DNA of 64,000 nt from Cytophagales bacterium UBA2561 (GTDB lineage: Bacteria; Bacteroidota; Bacteroidia; Cytophagales; Thermoflexibacteraceae). This document shows, one piece after another, positions 34,154 to 43,452 of this stretch (position 1 is the stretch's first letter; each line of letters starts with the position of its first letter). The translations under genes were made by a program, and so were the position numbers. Location of the stretch: the NCBI GenBank assembly GCA_002340355.1, contig DDLX01000033.1:62001-126000 (forward strand), given 5' to 3'. The notes beneath the pieces are model-generated. The model saw nothing but the letters and a program-made list of their open reading frames with translations, did not search any database and had not been told where the DNA came from.

Positions 34154-35533
34154 ATGAAAATATCCAGTTATTATTTAAGATCAATCTATTTGGGTTGGAT
34201 AACGTTTTTGGGATTTATCAGCATAGCAGTTTCCCAGAATCCTCAATTGAATACTGTTCCCATCAAACACACTCGAAGAGAGTCATCGACTAAGAAATGT
34301 GTTATTCGAGCGCAAGCTCTCCGCCAAAAAGGAAACTATCAAGGTGCATTAGTTGAGTATGATAATGCTTTACGTATCAACCCATCAGCTTACGATATTT
34401 GGATTCGGAAAGGGCAAATTTACATCACACTCAAAGACTGGACAAATGCTGTAGAATCTTATGAGAAAGCCGTTGAGATTAAAAATAATTACTTGCCTGC
34501 ATACTTAATTTTGCGAAAACTCTACCTCAAACGTCAGGATATTCGAGGAGCTATCAACGCCACTCAAGACGCTTTTAAATATGATCCCAATTATACCAAT
34601 AAAATAAAATACAAAATACAAATTCTACGACTGTTAGATAAACATGAGGGTTTACAATACGCTTTGCCACATCTCCAACAAGCCCAAAATATTGCACCTC
34701 AAAATCCTTCTGTACTATACTATGAAGCCAAATATGCAAATTTAACAGGCGACTATACTCGTGCCATTCGGAGTACGGAAACTGCCCTTAGCCATCTGCA
34801 ACATTGCACTCCACACCAAACGGCAGGATTTTATTATGAACAAGGATATGCGTATCATCATTTAGGTCAATATTTCAAAGCTCGTTTCATCTTACGAAAA
34901 GCCAGTTATGGAAAATATAAAGATTTAGTATATCAATTATCTCCAGAACATCACTATCGAGTTGCCTTAGCTTATTATCAAATTCATCTTTATCCTCAGG
35001 CAGATAAATTACTACGTAAAGTATTGGAGATGAAAGATGATTATGCTCCTGTTCATTCTTTATGTGTCCGATTAGCTGATAAAAAATCGAATCAAAGTGA
35101 ACTCATTGTATCCTTAGTAGCTGCTAGTGCAGCTGAAAAAAATTGTGATAAAAAAGCCAAAAAACTTGCCCAACTAAGTTTATTATATTATCAAGCTCAA
35201 AATTATTCGAGAGCCTTAACTGTAGCTAACCAATCCCTAGAACTCGAAGAAGATAATGCGGATTTAGCCTTTTTACGCGCCATGATCCTCTATCAAATTG
35301 AACGCACCCCCGAAGCTATTCGACTTATCCAAAATATACTCCAACAATATGGTGCTAATAACCAATATTTAAAAGCCAAATATTTCTTTGCTTTAGGTAT
35401 TTTGTATGAGTCAGCTGGAAATACAAAACTAGCAATGAATAGTTATAGAAAAGCCAATTTTGGATCATTTAAAGAAGCATCAACCCAACGCCTTAAACAA
35501 CTTCACGTTAAGACACAAGAAGGGGTACTTTGA
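34154..35533 (+). CDS. Exported TPR-repeat protein
   Basis: 459 residues. An N-terminal hydrophobic segment (YLGWITFLGFISIAVSQ) works as a signal peptide, cleaved near SQ|NP. The rest is built of about ten tetratricopeptide repeats: QKGNYQGALVEYDNALRINP, LKDWTNAVESYEKAVEIKN, RQDIRGAINATQDAFKYDP, and similar helices to the C-terminus (AGNTKLAMNSYRKANFGSF). No catalytic domain. Periplasmic or outer-membrane scaffolding is likely. It is monocistronic, flanked by 600-bp gaps. No specific family recognised. Confidence 0.85.
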   Translation: MKISSYYLRSIYLGWITFLGFISIAVSQNPQLNTVPIKHTRRESSTKKCVIRAQALRQKGNYQGALVEYDNALRINPSAYDIWIRKGQIYITLKDWTNAVESYEKAVEIKNNYLPAYLILRKLYLKRQDIRGAINATQDAFKYDPNYTNKIKYKIQILRLLDKHEGLQYALPHLQQAQNIAPQNPSVLYYEAKYANLTGDYTRAIRSTETALSHLQHCTPHQTAGFYYEQGYAYHHLGQYFKARFILRKASYGKYKDLVYQLSPEHHYRVALAYYQIHLYPQADKLLRKVLEMKDDYAPVHSLCVRLADKKSNQSELIVSLVAASAAEKNCDKKAKKLAQLSLLYYQAQNYSRALTVANQSLELEEDNADLAFLRAMILYQIERTPEAIRLIQNILQQYGANNQYLKAKYFFALGILYESAGNTKLAMNSYRKANFGSFKEASTQRLKQLHVKTQEGVL

Positions 35534-35940
35534 TATATTATTTAAGTTGTCTCTAAAGTACTAAAAACACAAATTCATGGTTGTGAGTACAAGAGCTAAA
35601 GAATGGTAACTAAAGTACATTTCAGTTATTACCCCACCTCAGAGATTTAAACCTATGTGCCACTTATGTGGTTGATGTATTTTACTTTGCAAGAATTATA
35701 ACAATTAGGTTCAAAACTTAATTACACTATTCAGAATTATTCTTTTTTGCAATATATTAGGCGATTAGAAATGTTGCTTTTAACTACTTATCAGATTTTT
35801 AATTTTAAATATTTACAGTTTTTAAATATAATCTTTAATTATTTCAAAGATATTGCAAGATTAACAAAGTACATTTTAGGACGCTTTGAAATAGCGATTT
35901 AAGTCAATTTTACGTTCCTTAATTTTTTGAATAGGAGCAA
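35534..35940. other. Non-coding gap upstream of the dnaK control region
   Basis: About 400 bp with no recognisable gene. The word TAAAGTAC occurs twice (near 35557 and 35605); it may be chance. The dnaK control elements begin just after this stretch. Confidence 0.4.
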
Positions 35941-35954
35941 TTCTGCCAGAATTA

Positions 35955-35977
35955 TGTCATTCTGTCAGAAAATGACA
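35955..35977 (+). promoter_or_regulatory. Inverted repeat upstream of the dnaK promoter (possible activator/repressor site)
   Basis: TGTCATT (35955-35961) and AATGACA (35971-35977) are a perfect 7-bp dyad with a 9-nt spacer. The spacer itself holds CTGTCAG, and a similar CTGCCAG lies just upstream (35943-35949). The dyad sits 24 bp upstream of the sigma-54-like -24 element, a place where enhancer-binding proteins or repressors can act. Confidence 0.45.
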
Positions 35978-36000
35978 CAAAACCTACCCAAAAAATCACT

Positions 36001-36016
36001 TGGCACACCCCTTGAT
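36001..36016 (+). promoter_or_regulatory. Sigma-54-like promoter of dnaK
   Basis: TGGCAC (36001-36006), 5 nt, TTGAT (36012-36016). The GG and GA are 10 nt apart, as in the -24/-12 consensus TGGCAC-N5-TTGCW, with A for C at the -12 element. It lies 133 bp before the dnaK start codon. No TAnnTTTG promoter was seen in the same stretch. Confidence 0.5.
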
Positions 36017-36148
36017 AAACTTCTGCTAAGTTCTTTAAGCATATATAGCTTCTAATTTTAAGTAATCTTTAAATAAAAGAGACTATTTGTATTTAGAAAT
36101 AGTCGGATTAATTTTATAATTCAAAAAACACGAAACTAAAGACGAATA

Positions 36149-38074
36149 ATGGGAAAAATCATTGGAATTGACTTAGGGACAACGAACTCCTGTGTATCAG
36201 TAATGGAAGGCAGTGAGCCAACGGTGATTCAAAATAGTGAAGGCAGACGAACCACCCCTTCGGTAGTCGCATTTATTGAAAACGGTGAGCGCAAAGTCGG
36301 TGACCCTGCCAAACGCCAAGCGATTACGAACCCGAAAAAGACAATTCAGTCTATTAAACGATTCATGGGTAAGAAATACTCTGAGGTCGGGAGTGAACTG
36401 AAAACGGTTTCTTACGAAGTAGAACAAGGAAGTAATGATACGCCACGTGTTCGTATTGGAGACCGACTTTATACACCTCAAGAGCTTTCGGCAATTATTC
36501 TCCAGAAAATGAAATCAACTGCCGAAGATTTCTTAGGTACAACCGTTACGGAAGCCGTAGTTACTGTGCCTGCTTATTTTAATGATGCTGAGCGTCAAGC
36601 AACTAAGGAAGCTGGACAAATTGCAGGTTTGGAAGTAAAACGAATTATTAACGAACCTACGGCGGCGGCACTAGCTTACGGAATGGACAAAAAGTCTGAA
36701 GATGTGACGATTGCTGTTTTTGACTTAGGTGGTGGTACGTTTGATATTTCCGTTTTGGAATTAGGTGATGGTGTATTTGAAGTAAAATCAACAAACGGTG
36801 ATATTCACTTGGGTGGTGATGACTTTGACCAAGTGATTATCAACTGGTTAGCGGATGAGTTCCAAAATGACCATAACATCGACTTGCGAAAAGACCCAAT
36901 GGCATTGCAACGCCTCAAGGAAGCTGCTGAAAAAGCCAAAATCGAACTTTCGAACTCTTCGAATACTGACATTAATCTGCCTTACATTATGCCAATTGAT
37001 GGGATTCCTCAACACTTGGTACGCACACTCTCACGAGCTAAATTTGAGCAACTAGCAGATAGTTTATTAAAACGAGTTTTAGAGCCTTGCCGTGCAGCCC
37101 TAAAAGATGCTGGCTTGAATGCTTCTGAAATTGATGATGTTATTTTGGTAGGTGGTTCTACTCGAATTCCACGAATCCAAGAGGAAGTAGAGAAATTCTT
37201 TGGTAAAAAACCTTCGAAGGGTGTTAATCCTGATGAAGTAGTAGCCATTGGTGCCGCTATCCAAGGTGGTGTTTTGACAGGTGAAGTTAAAGATGTTCTT
37301 TTATTAGACGTTACACCATTGTCATTAGGTATCGAAACTTTAGGGGGTGTAGCGACTAAATTAATTGAGTCAAATACAACTATTCCAACTAAAAAATCAC
37401 AAGTATTCTCAACTGCCGCAGATAACCAACCTTCTGTAGAAATTCACATTGTACAAGGTGAGCGTTCTATGGCAAAGGATAATAAAACGATTGGACGTTT
37501 CCACTTAGACGGTATTCCACCTGCGCCTCGTGGTGTTCCTCAAGTTGAAGTAACCTTTGATATTGATGCAAATGGTATTTTGAATGTATCGGCAATGGAT
37601 TTGGGTACTAAAAAAGAACAAAAGATCCGTATTGAAGCTTCTTCTGGTTTGACAGATGAAGAAATTAACCGTATGCAAGAAGAAGCCAAAGCCAACGAAA
37701 CTGCTGATCAAGCTGAAAAAGAAAAGATTGAAAAAATCAATAGTGCTGACTCAATGATTTTCCAGACAGAAAAGCAATTGAAGGAATTTGGTGAAAAACT
37801 CTCTGAAGGTAATAAGTCAGCCATTGAAGAAGCCTTAAAAGACTTGCGTATGGCACATGCTGAGAAAGATATTGATAAAATCGATAAATCGCTTGAAGCC
37901 TTAAATACTGCTTGGAGTGCTGCTAGTACAGAAATGTATCAAGGAGCTGGTGGAGAACAAGGACCTGACCCTACTGCTGGACAAGCTGGTAATGCAGGAA
38001 ATCCTAACCAAGGCGGAGAAAAGAAAGGTGATGACGATGTGACAGATGTTGATTACGAAGAAGTCAAAAAATAA
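36149..38074 (+). CDS. dnaK: Molecular chaperone DnaK (Hsp70)
   Basis: 641 residues, full length. Nucleotide-binding domain with IGIDLGTTNSCVSVMEG at the N-terminus, FDLGGGTFDISVLELGDG (about 198) and ILVGGSTRIPRIQEEV (about 333); the linker is DVLLLDVTPLSLGIETLGG; the substrate-binding beta-domain and helical lid follow to a Gly/Asn-rich tail ending DVTDVDYEEVKK, which resembles the E. coli EEVKDKK tail for co-chaperone contact. Folds and protects proteins in the cytosol, ATP driven. Neither dnaJ nor grpE is adjacent. The upstream region shows a sigma-54-like promoter and dyad instead of a CIRCE element. Confidence 0.98.
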   Translation: MGKIIGIDLGTTNSCVSVMEGSEPTVIQNSEGRRTTPSVVAFIENGERKVGDPAKRQAITNPKKTIQSIKRFMGKKYSEVGSELKTVSYEVEQGSNDTPRVRIGDRLYTPQELSAIILQKMKSTAEDFLGTTVTEAVVTVPAYFNDAERQATKEAGQIAGLEVKRIINEPTAAALAYGMDKKSEDVTIAVFDLGGGTFDISVLELGDGVFEVKSTNGDIHLGGDDFDQVIINWLADEFQNDHNIDLRKDPMALQRLKEAAEKAKIELSNSSNTDINLPYIMPIDGIPQHLVRTLSRAKFEQLADSLLKRVLEPCRAALKDAGLNASEIDDVILVGGSTRIPRIQEEVEKFFGKKPSKGVNPDEVVAIGAAIQGGVLTGEVKDVLLLDVTPLSLGIETLGGVATKLIESNTTIPTKKSQVFSTAADNQPSVEIHIVQGERSMAKDNKTIGRFHLDGIPPAPRGVPQVEVTFDIDANGILNVSAMDLGTKKEQKIRIEASSGLTDEEINRMQEEAKANETADQAEKEKIEKINSADSMIFQTEKQLKEFGEKLSEGNKSAIEEALKDLRMAHAEKDIDKIDKSLEALNTAWSAASTEMYQGAGGEQGPDPTAGQAGNAGNPNQGGEKKGDDDVTDVDYEEVKK

Positions 38075-38111
38075 AACAAGACTCGTATCAAAACGTAATT
38101 TCTGAGAAACC

Positions 38112-38143
38112 AAAAATCCCATTGTAAATGCAATGGGATTTTT
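38112..38143 (+). terminator. dnaK terminator
   Basis: AAAAATCCCATTG (38112-38124) and CAATGGGATTTTT (38131-38143), a perfect 13-bp stem with a 6-nt loop and T run, 38 bp past the dnaK stop. It can also end the convergent peptidase transcript. Confidence 0.85.
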
Positions 38144-38186
38144 TGATACTTATCAATCAAGTTTCTCCACAAAAATGGAATTCTGA

Positions 38187-39539
38187 TTATTTTATTCTCA
38201 ACTTCTTTCCTGCAATCAAAGTTGTTTTGGAACTAATTCGGTTCAGCTTACAAATATTATAAACCGTAGTACTATATTTTACAGCAATCTTAGCCAGCGA
38301 CTCACCACGTTGAACTGTATGCCAGACCGTTTGACGTTGCGTCTGTAAATGCTGGAAATGAGCAGGTTTTAGATTAAAAATATCTGTTTTGATACGTTGA
38401 TTCTGAAAATCGTAAATTTCCATAGGATCAAAAGCATACCCTCGATAACGAACTTCATAATGTAAATGAGGTCCTGTACTTCGCCCTGTTGAGCCACCCT
38501 TACCAATTTCCTCACCTGCCTTCACAAATTGCCCGACCTTAACATGAGCCTTACTCAAGTGTCCGTATAATGTCTCAAGTCCATTATAGTGCCGCAAAAC
38601 AACAAAATTTCCGTACCCTCCTCTACTATAACGACTAATTCTTACAATACCATCAAACGAGGCATAAACGGGGTCACCTGTGTTCAAGTCTAAATCAACA
38701 CCATGATGCCAACGATATCTTCGAAATCCAAAACTGGAAGTTAATCGCGCTTCTGCCAAAGGCATTGACCAATGTTGATCTTTAGTCGAATCATATAATT
38801 GTACAGGAACACTTTCCGTAAATTCACTAATATCATAACGATATGGATTAATTTGCTTAGAGTTCCAAACTGCATAATATTTTGTGAGTGTAACCCACAC
38901 ACAATCAATAGATAACTCTTCAGAAACAGTTACAATATTTTCAAATTCAATATCATATAAGTTAGTCGTATCTTCTCTCATCCATGACCTCCGAACCGTC
39001 AAATTAACAGGAAGTACATCTTTGTCATTAGAATACAAGCGAGCAAATGTTAAGGAATCTCCATATGTTTCATGCGGTTCAAATGGAATGTCACTACCTC
39101 CTGTCCCTGATATTGTATTTTCTTGTCTAAAACCTTCATCTTCAATAATATGACTCACATTATTAATAGAATTTTTGAAATTTTCTTTATGTTCTGTTTT
39201 CGGAGAGCTTAGAGGAGGATTTGAATTTTCAGCAGTTCGATTTTTTGGAGTAGTTTGCTCAGATTTAGAAGCAAGAGTAGGTGGGCTTTGATTTATTTTA
39301 TCTTCTGCTTTTGGAGATTCTTTAGCAAAAAGTGCTTGCATGATAGCTAAGGAATCATTTTTAAAGTCATAACTATTCGGGTTCAAAAAAGAGGGTTGAA
39401 ACTTTCCATCAACTAAGCCTTTAATAGGCATCCATGTTTCCTTCTGGATTTGGAAAGTTTGAAAGTCAGATTTACGTTGGGCATATCCTTCTATTTTTAA
39501 TGTAAAAATCAATAAGACAAAAAGTATAAATATTCGCAT
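38187..39539 (-). CDS. M23-family metallopeptidase with C-terminal LysM domain
   Basis: 450 residues. Signal peptide MRIFILFVLLIFTLKIEGYA|Q, a long low-complexity spacer (Ser/Pro/Lys rich, about 70-130), a beta-rich middle, the LytM/M23 zinc peptidase domain at about 280-380 with WHHGVDLDLNTGD (H-x-x-x-D), GYGNFVVLRHYNGLETLYGHL and GPHLHYEV (H-x-H), then a LysM peptidoglycan-binding domain at the end (HTVQRGESLAKIAVKYST ... LIAGKKLRIK). The metal ligands are all present, so it is predicted active, cutting peptide cross-links of peptidoglycan in the periplasm. Transcribed from a good promoter at 39691-39721. Confidence 0.94.
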   Translation of the reverse strand: MRIFILFVLLIFTLKIEGYAQRKSDFQTFQIQKETWMPIKGLVDGKFQPSFLNPNSYDFKNDSLAIMQALFAKESPKAEDKINQSPPTLASKSEQTTPKNRTAENSNPPLSSPKTEHKENFKNSINNVSHIIEDEGFRQENTISGTGGSDIPFEPHETYGDSLTFARLYSNDKDVLPVNLTVRRSWMREDTTNLYDIEFENIVTVSEELSIDCVWVTLTKYYAVWNSKQINPYRYDISEFTESVPVQLYDSTKDQHWSMPLAEARLTSSFGFRRYRWHHGVDLDLNTGDPVYASFDGIVRISRYSRGGYGNFVVLRHYNGLETLYGHLSKAHVKVGQFVKAGEEIGKGGSTGRSTGPHLHYEVRYRGYAFDPMEIYDFQNQRIKTDIFNLKPAHFQHLQTQRQTVWHTVQRGESLAKIAVKYSTTVYNICKLNRISSKTTLIAGKKLRIK

Positions 39540-39690
39540 GGGCTTGATGTGTCATTAATAGTAAAACCACAAATTGATGAGTAAATTGAACAAAATCATT
39601 ACCCGAAGGTATTTGCATTTTTCTGTGTTTAGTCATTAATTGTTGTAAATAAAATTTGTTTCTTGAATATAAAGTTCATTTTCAGAAGAA

Positions 39691-39721
39691 CAAAGGTAAA
39701 AAGATTTAAAATTATTTTCAA
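39691..39721 (-). promoter_or_regulatory. Promoter for the M23/LysM peptidase
   Basis: On the minus strand: TTG (complement of CAA at 39719-39721), 20-nt spacer, TACCTTTG (complement of 39691-39698). Full match to the Bacteroidota consensus; leader of about 145 nt to the start codon. Confidence 0.7.
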
Positions 39722-39788
39722 ATCAACACAATATTTATAAAATAATATTTAAACTAAAAAAAATAGTATATTTTTCAAAAAAACTTGA

Positions 39789-39826
39789 AAAAAACCTGAA
39801 AAAATAAAGTATTCTTCAGGTTTTTT
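39789..39826 (-). terminator. Terminator of trxB
   Basis: AAAACCTGAA (39791-39800) pairs with TTCAGGTTTT (39815-39824); T runs on both sides. It lies 54 bp past the trxB stop in the minus direction. Confidence 0.75.
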
Positions 39827-39879
39827 TACGAAAAGGAATTATCAATAAAAGTAAAAGATTCTTATTTTATTTTTGGGGT

Positions 39880-40827
39880 TTAGTGTACTCCAAGTCCTGC
39901 AAGGTAACGTTCTGCATCAAGTGCTGCCATACATCCCGTCCCTGCCGCAGTAACTGCCTGACGATATACATTATCTTGGGCATCTCCTGAAGCAAACACA
40001 CCTTCAATATTGGTTTTTGAACTGCCTTTAATCGTTTGGATATACCCACTTTCATCCAGATTAAGGAAATCTTTAAAAATTGCTGTATTAGGTTGGTGTC
40101 CAATAGCTACAAAAAATCCTTGTACCTTAATTTCAGATTTTTCTTGAGTCGAGTTATTAATCAGTCGAACTCTTTCTACTTCCTGCTCACCAAGAATTTC
40201 ATCTGTGCTTGTATTCCAAAGAATCTCAATATTTTCTGCTTCTTTGACTCGTTTTTGCATAATTTTCGAAGCCCGCATCGCATCACCTCGTACCAACATA
40301 TAAACTTTATTACAAAGTTTAGAAAGATAACTAGCTTCTTCACAGGCAGTATCTCCCCCTCCCACAACAGCTACGTCCATGTTTCGATAAAAGAAACCAT
40401 CACAAACCGCGCATGCCGACACACCTTTGCCATTGAGTCGGTCTTCAGAAGGCAAGCCCAACCATTTAGCTGATGCTCCTGTAGCAATAATAATGGCATA
40501 GGCTGTAATTTGATGCTCATCATCAATAATGGCTTTATGTGGTTTTCCAGTTTTTCCTGAAAAATCAACCGAAGTAACCATTCCTGTTCGGATATCTGCA
40601 CCAAATCGTTCAGCTTGTTGTTGAAATTCCATCATCATCTGAGGTCCTTGAATCCCTTCAGGATATCCTGGGTAATTTTCAACATCATTCGTAATCGTCA
40701 ATTGTCCACCTGGCTGTACGCCTTGGTACAAAATCGGATTTAAACCTGCACGAGAAGCATAAATAGCCGCCGTATAACCCGCAGGACCTGACCCAATAAT
40801 AAGACACTTAGTGCTTTCTTCTGTCAT
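39880..40827 (-). CDS. trxB: Thioredoxin-disulfide reductase
   Basis: 315 residues. FAD-binding GSGPAGYTAAIYASRAG at the N-terminus, redox-active CAVCDG (about residue 140), NADPH-binding VVGGGDTACEEASYL and the C-terminal FAD motif GVFASGDAQDN. Reduces thioredoxin with NADPH in the cytosol and so supports protein thiol repair and ribonucleotide reductase. The start is ATG at 40827. No thioredoxin gene is adjacent. Length and motifs are typical of low-molecular-weight TrxB. Confidence 0.97.
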   Translation of the reverse strand: MTEESTKCLIIGSGPAGYTAAIYASRAGLNPILYQGVQPGGQLTITNDVENYPGYPEGIQGPQMMMEFQQQAERFGADIRTGMVTSVDFSGKTGKPHKAIIDDEHQITAYAIIIATGASAKWLGLPSEDRLNGKGVSACAVCDGFFYRNMDVAVVGGGDTACEEASYLSKLCNKVYMLVRGDAMRASKIMQKRVKEAENIEILWNTSTDEILGEQEVERVRLINNSTQEKSEIKVQGFFVAIGHQPNTAIFKDFLNLDESGYIQTIKGSSKTNIEGVFASGDAQDNVYRQAVTAAGTGCMAALDAERYLAGLGVH

Positions 40828-40984
40828 AATTTTAATATTTATCTATTTGGGTTTATAAATTTTTGACTTCGCTTGAACTTTACAACTACTTACAAAAATC
40901 GTAAAAATGCGCTATTTGTTTTGTCAGAGAAATTACATTTTTCGAAAAAGTAATCTCAAAGGAAAGGACATTTGAAAATTTGCT

Positions 40985-40992
40985 TACTTTTG
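40985..40992 (+). promoter_or_regulatory. Promoter -7 element (TACTTTTG) for ccmB
   Basis: Exact TAnnTTTG match, 38 bp ahead of the TTG start of ccmB. No good TTG at the -33 position. Confidence 0.4.
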
Positions 40993-41029
40993 ACAAAATT
41001 CATCTAATTTCAGACAAAAAGGTCAAAAA

Positions 41030-41698
41030 TTGCTTATTCAAGAAATTTCCACTCTCATCCAAAAAGATTTGCGCCTAGAATGGCGACAACGCTACGCCCT
41101 AAACGGTATTTTGTTGTATTTGGTTAGTACCGTTTTTGTTTGTTATCTTAGTTTTAATGCACAACCGAATCAACTTGCCATACCTGTTTGGAATGCTTTA
41201 TTTTGGATTATTTTGTTATTTACAGCAGTCAATGCCGTAGCGAAAAGTTTTGTTCAGGAACCCGAAGAGCGTCAAGTTTACTACTACACCCTAACCAGTC
41301 CACAGGCATTGATTTTATCTAAAATTATTTATAATACTCTGCTTATGTGGTTGATGTCAGTCATTGGTTTTAGTGTTTATGCCCTCATTATGGGTAATCC
41401 CATAGCAGATTTAGGTCTTTTTTTCGGAAATATGGTTTTAGGCGGTTTGGGTTTTTCTTCAGTACTCACTATGATTGCTGGTATTGCTTCAAAGGCTGGT
41501 AATAATACCACTTTGATGGCAGTTTTAAGCTTTCCTGTGATTTTGCCCCTTCTATTATTATTAATTAAGATTTCTAAGAATGCGCTAGATGGTTTGGCTT
41601 TTAGTGTTAGTGTAAATGAATTGGTTTCTTTGGGAGCTATCAATGTGGTTGTTTTGGTCTTGGCATATATCTTATTTCCCTATCTGTGGCGTTCGTAA
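41030..41698 (+). CDS. ccmB: Heme exporter protein B (ABC permease)
   Basis: 222 residues with six predicted membrane segments. The opening LIQKDLRLEWRQRYALNGILLYL is the characteristic CcmB N-terminus, and the EPEERQVYYYTLTSPQALILSK segment is also typical. Permease of the CcmAB(CD) ABC complex in the inner membrane that serves cytochrome c maturation. The start must be TTG at 41030: no in-frame ATG lies upstream and the family N-terminus begins here. ccmA, ccmC and the rest of the pathway are not adjacent, as is often the case in Bacteroidota. Confidence 0.92.
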   Translation: MLIQEISTLIQKDLRLEWRQRYALNGILLYLVSTVFVCYLSFNAQPNQLAIPVWNALFWIILLFTAVNAVAKSFVQEPEERQVYYYTLTSPQALILSKIIYNTLLMWLMSVIGFSVYALIMGNPIADLGLFFGNMVLGGLGFSSVLTMIAGIASKAGNNTTLMAVLSFPVILPLLLLLIKISKNALDGLAFSVSVNELVSLGAINVVVLVLAYILFPYLWRS

Positions 41699-41701
41699 AT
41701 A

Positions 41702-41736
41702 AACCTTTGACAAAAGTTTAAACTTTATCAAAGGTT
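41702..41736. terminator. Hairpin between ccmB and the peptide transporter
   Basis: AACCTTTGA (41702-41710) and TCAAAGGTT (41728-41736), with a further palindromic AAAGTTTAAACTTT inside. Convergent genes end on both sides (ccmB stop 41698, transporter stop 41767), so it probably serves both. Confidence 0.65.
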
Positions 41737-41766
41737 CATTTCCTTCAAAAAAATAACATTGAATGT

Positions 41767-43452
41767 CTAATGATCCGATTTTACTTCTTCCGCTCCGTGT
41801 GTTAATCTTTTGAGTTTTTTCAGAAAAATAATTAACAACATACCACAACCTACCGAAAGTATCGTAATAAACAAAAAGATGTTCAGCTCACGTTTATTTT
41901 GAACTTCCTCAACTAAAATCGTTCCTGAGTAGTTCTTGCCATCTCCTTGATTCTTTTCTATTTTTTTAGCTTCGGCATCTTTCTCTAGCCGAAGCGTCGC
42001 ATGCAAACGAGGCTGCTCTTCAGTAAGAATTTCAGTAACCTCTTCCTCTAATTGTTCTCTATGCTCTTCATCCACCCTAAAAAACGGAGCTAAGTCCTTT
42101 TTCGTTTTTAGTTCAACTACCTGAAGCTCACCATTCTCCATATAAACTGAAGCTCTTAACTTAAACTCTTTATCTTGGCCTATTGCCTTCGCAACTTCCT
42201 GAAAATCAGCTAAGCTCTTTTTAGTACCAACTAGTTCAATTTTGATAGGTTCAGCACGAGAAGCTTTCCCAATTTCTCCAGCTAGTTTATTTCCAAAACC
42301 GACAAATGCCCAATATAATCCCATCATCGAAGCCACATAACGAGCAGGAGATAATTTAGTAATGAATGAAAGAGAAACAGGAGATAAACATAATTCACCC
42401 ATCGTATGCAACCAATATGCTAAGATTAACCAGTGTAATGCTCCTTTACCAAAAGGCTCACTACTCGCTTCAACCGAAGCCCCTGCCATCATCAGAAATC
42501 CCAAACCCATAATAACCGTTCCGACTGCCATTTTGAATAATGCCGAACTTTCCTTTCCTGAATTTTGTCGTGCTAACCAATAAGAGCCGACTATCGTCCC
42601 AAAGGTCATAATGAAAAAAGAATTCACCGATTGGAACATTGAAGCAGGAATTTCGAAACTCCCAACAAATCGGTCAATTTTTTCACTAGCATACAAATTC
42701 ATCAATCCACCAGCCTGTTCGAATGCTGCCCAAAAAATGACTACAATTAAGTAAGAAATAATCAGTACTAACATTCGGTCTTTTTCTTGACTAGTCAGGG
42801 GCATTGCTTCTCCTGAATCATTTCGTTCTACCACAACCAAATTTCCTACATTTTTAAGGTATTTTTGTCCCCACACAAAAACAATCTGTCCCAATAACAT
42901 TCCAATTCCTGCCAAACCAAACCCCAAATGCCAACTAATTTTTTCGCCTACATAACCAACTAATAAAGCTCCCAAAAATGCCCCCGTATTAATACCAATA
43001 TAAAAAAGCGTAAATCCTTGGTCTCGTTTGGCATCACCTTTTTCATAGAGTCCTCCGACCATCGTAGAAATATTAGGTTTCAATCCACCTACTCCCAAAA
43101 CAATCAGAGCTAAACCTGCATAAAATGCCCAAATTGACTCTAAGGCAAGTACGCCGTGTCCTGCACAAAGCAAGAGACCTCCAATCATGACGGTTTTTTT
43201 CTGTCCTAAAAATCGGTCAGCAATCCACCCCCCAGGGACTCCCAATAAATAAACCAACATCGTATATGAACCATACAATGCCAAAGCCTCACTTTCTGTC
43301 CAACCCAAGCCTCCATTTTCTACTGTAGAAGCAATGTAAAGTACCAATAAGGCACGCATCCCATAATAGCTAAATCGCTCCCACATTTCTGTGAAGAAAA
43401 GAATTGCTAGACCAATGGGATGCCCAAAAAAAGTTTGTTTTTTTTCAGACAT
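41767..43452 (-). CDS. Proton-dependent oligopeptide (POT/PTR) transporter
   Basis: 561 residues, MFS fold. TM1 has the E-x-x-E-R-F-x-Y-Y-G motif (EMWERFSYYGMR) for proton coupling; next comes GVPGGWIADRFLGQKKTVMIGG; the PTR2 signature reads FYIGINTGAFLGALLVG (about 150). Takes up di- and tripeptides by proton symport across the inner membrane. Unusual: between the last two membrane segments there is a roughly 120-residue soluble insert (about 400-520: KIELVGTKKSLADFQEVAKA ... EEEVTEILTEEQPRLHATL), followed by one final helix (IFLFITILSVGCGMLLIIFL). The start is ATG at 43452. An upstream dyad (43611-43636) may be regulatory. Confidence 0.94.
   Translation of the reverse strand: MSEKKQTFFGHPIGLAILFFTEMWERFSYYGMRALLVLYIASTVENGGLGWTESEALALYGSYTMLVYLLGVPGGWIADRFLGQKKTVMIGGLLLCAGHGVLALESIWAFYAGLALIVLGVGGLKPNISTMVGGLYEKGDAKRDQGFTLFYIGINTGAFLGALLVGYVGEKISWHLGFGLAGIGMLLGQIVFVWGQKYLKNVGNLVVVERNDSGEAMPLTSQEKDRMLVLIISYLIVVIFWAAFEQAGGLMNLYASEKIDRFVGSFEIPASMFQSVNSFFIMTFGTIVGSYWLARQNSGKESSALFKMAVGTVIMGLGFLMMAGASVEASSEPFGKGALHWLILAYWLHTMGELCLSPVSLSFITKLSPARYVASMMGLYWAFVGFGNKLAGEIGKASRAEPIKIELVGTKKSLADFQEVAKAIGQDKEFKLRASVYMENGELQVVELKTKKDLAPFFRVDEEHREQLEEEVTEILTEEQPRLHATLRLEKDAEAKKIEKNQGDGKNYSGTILVEEVQNKRELNIFLFITILSVGCGMLLIIFLKKLKRLTHGAEEVKSDH

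Noticed and set aside
40036..40473. 145-codon plus-strand frame over trxB
   Set aside because: Complete trxB motifs lie on the minus strand; the plus-strand frame is its shadow.
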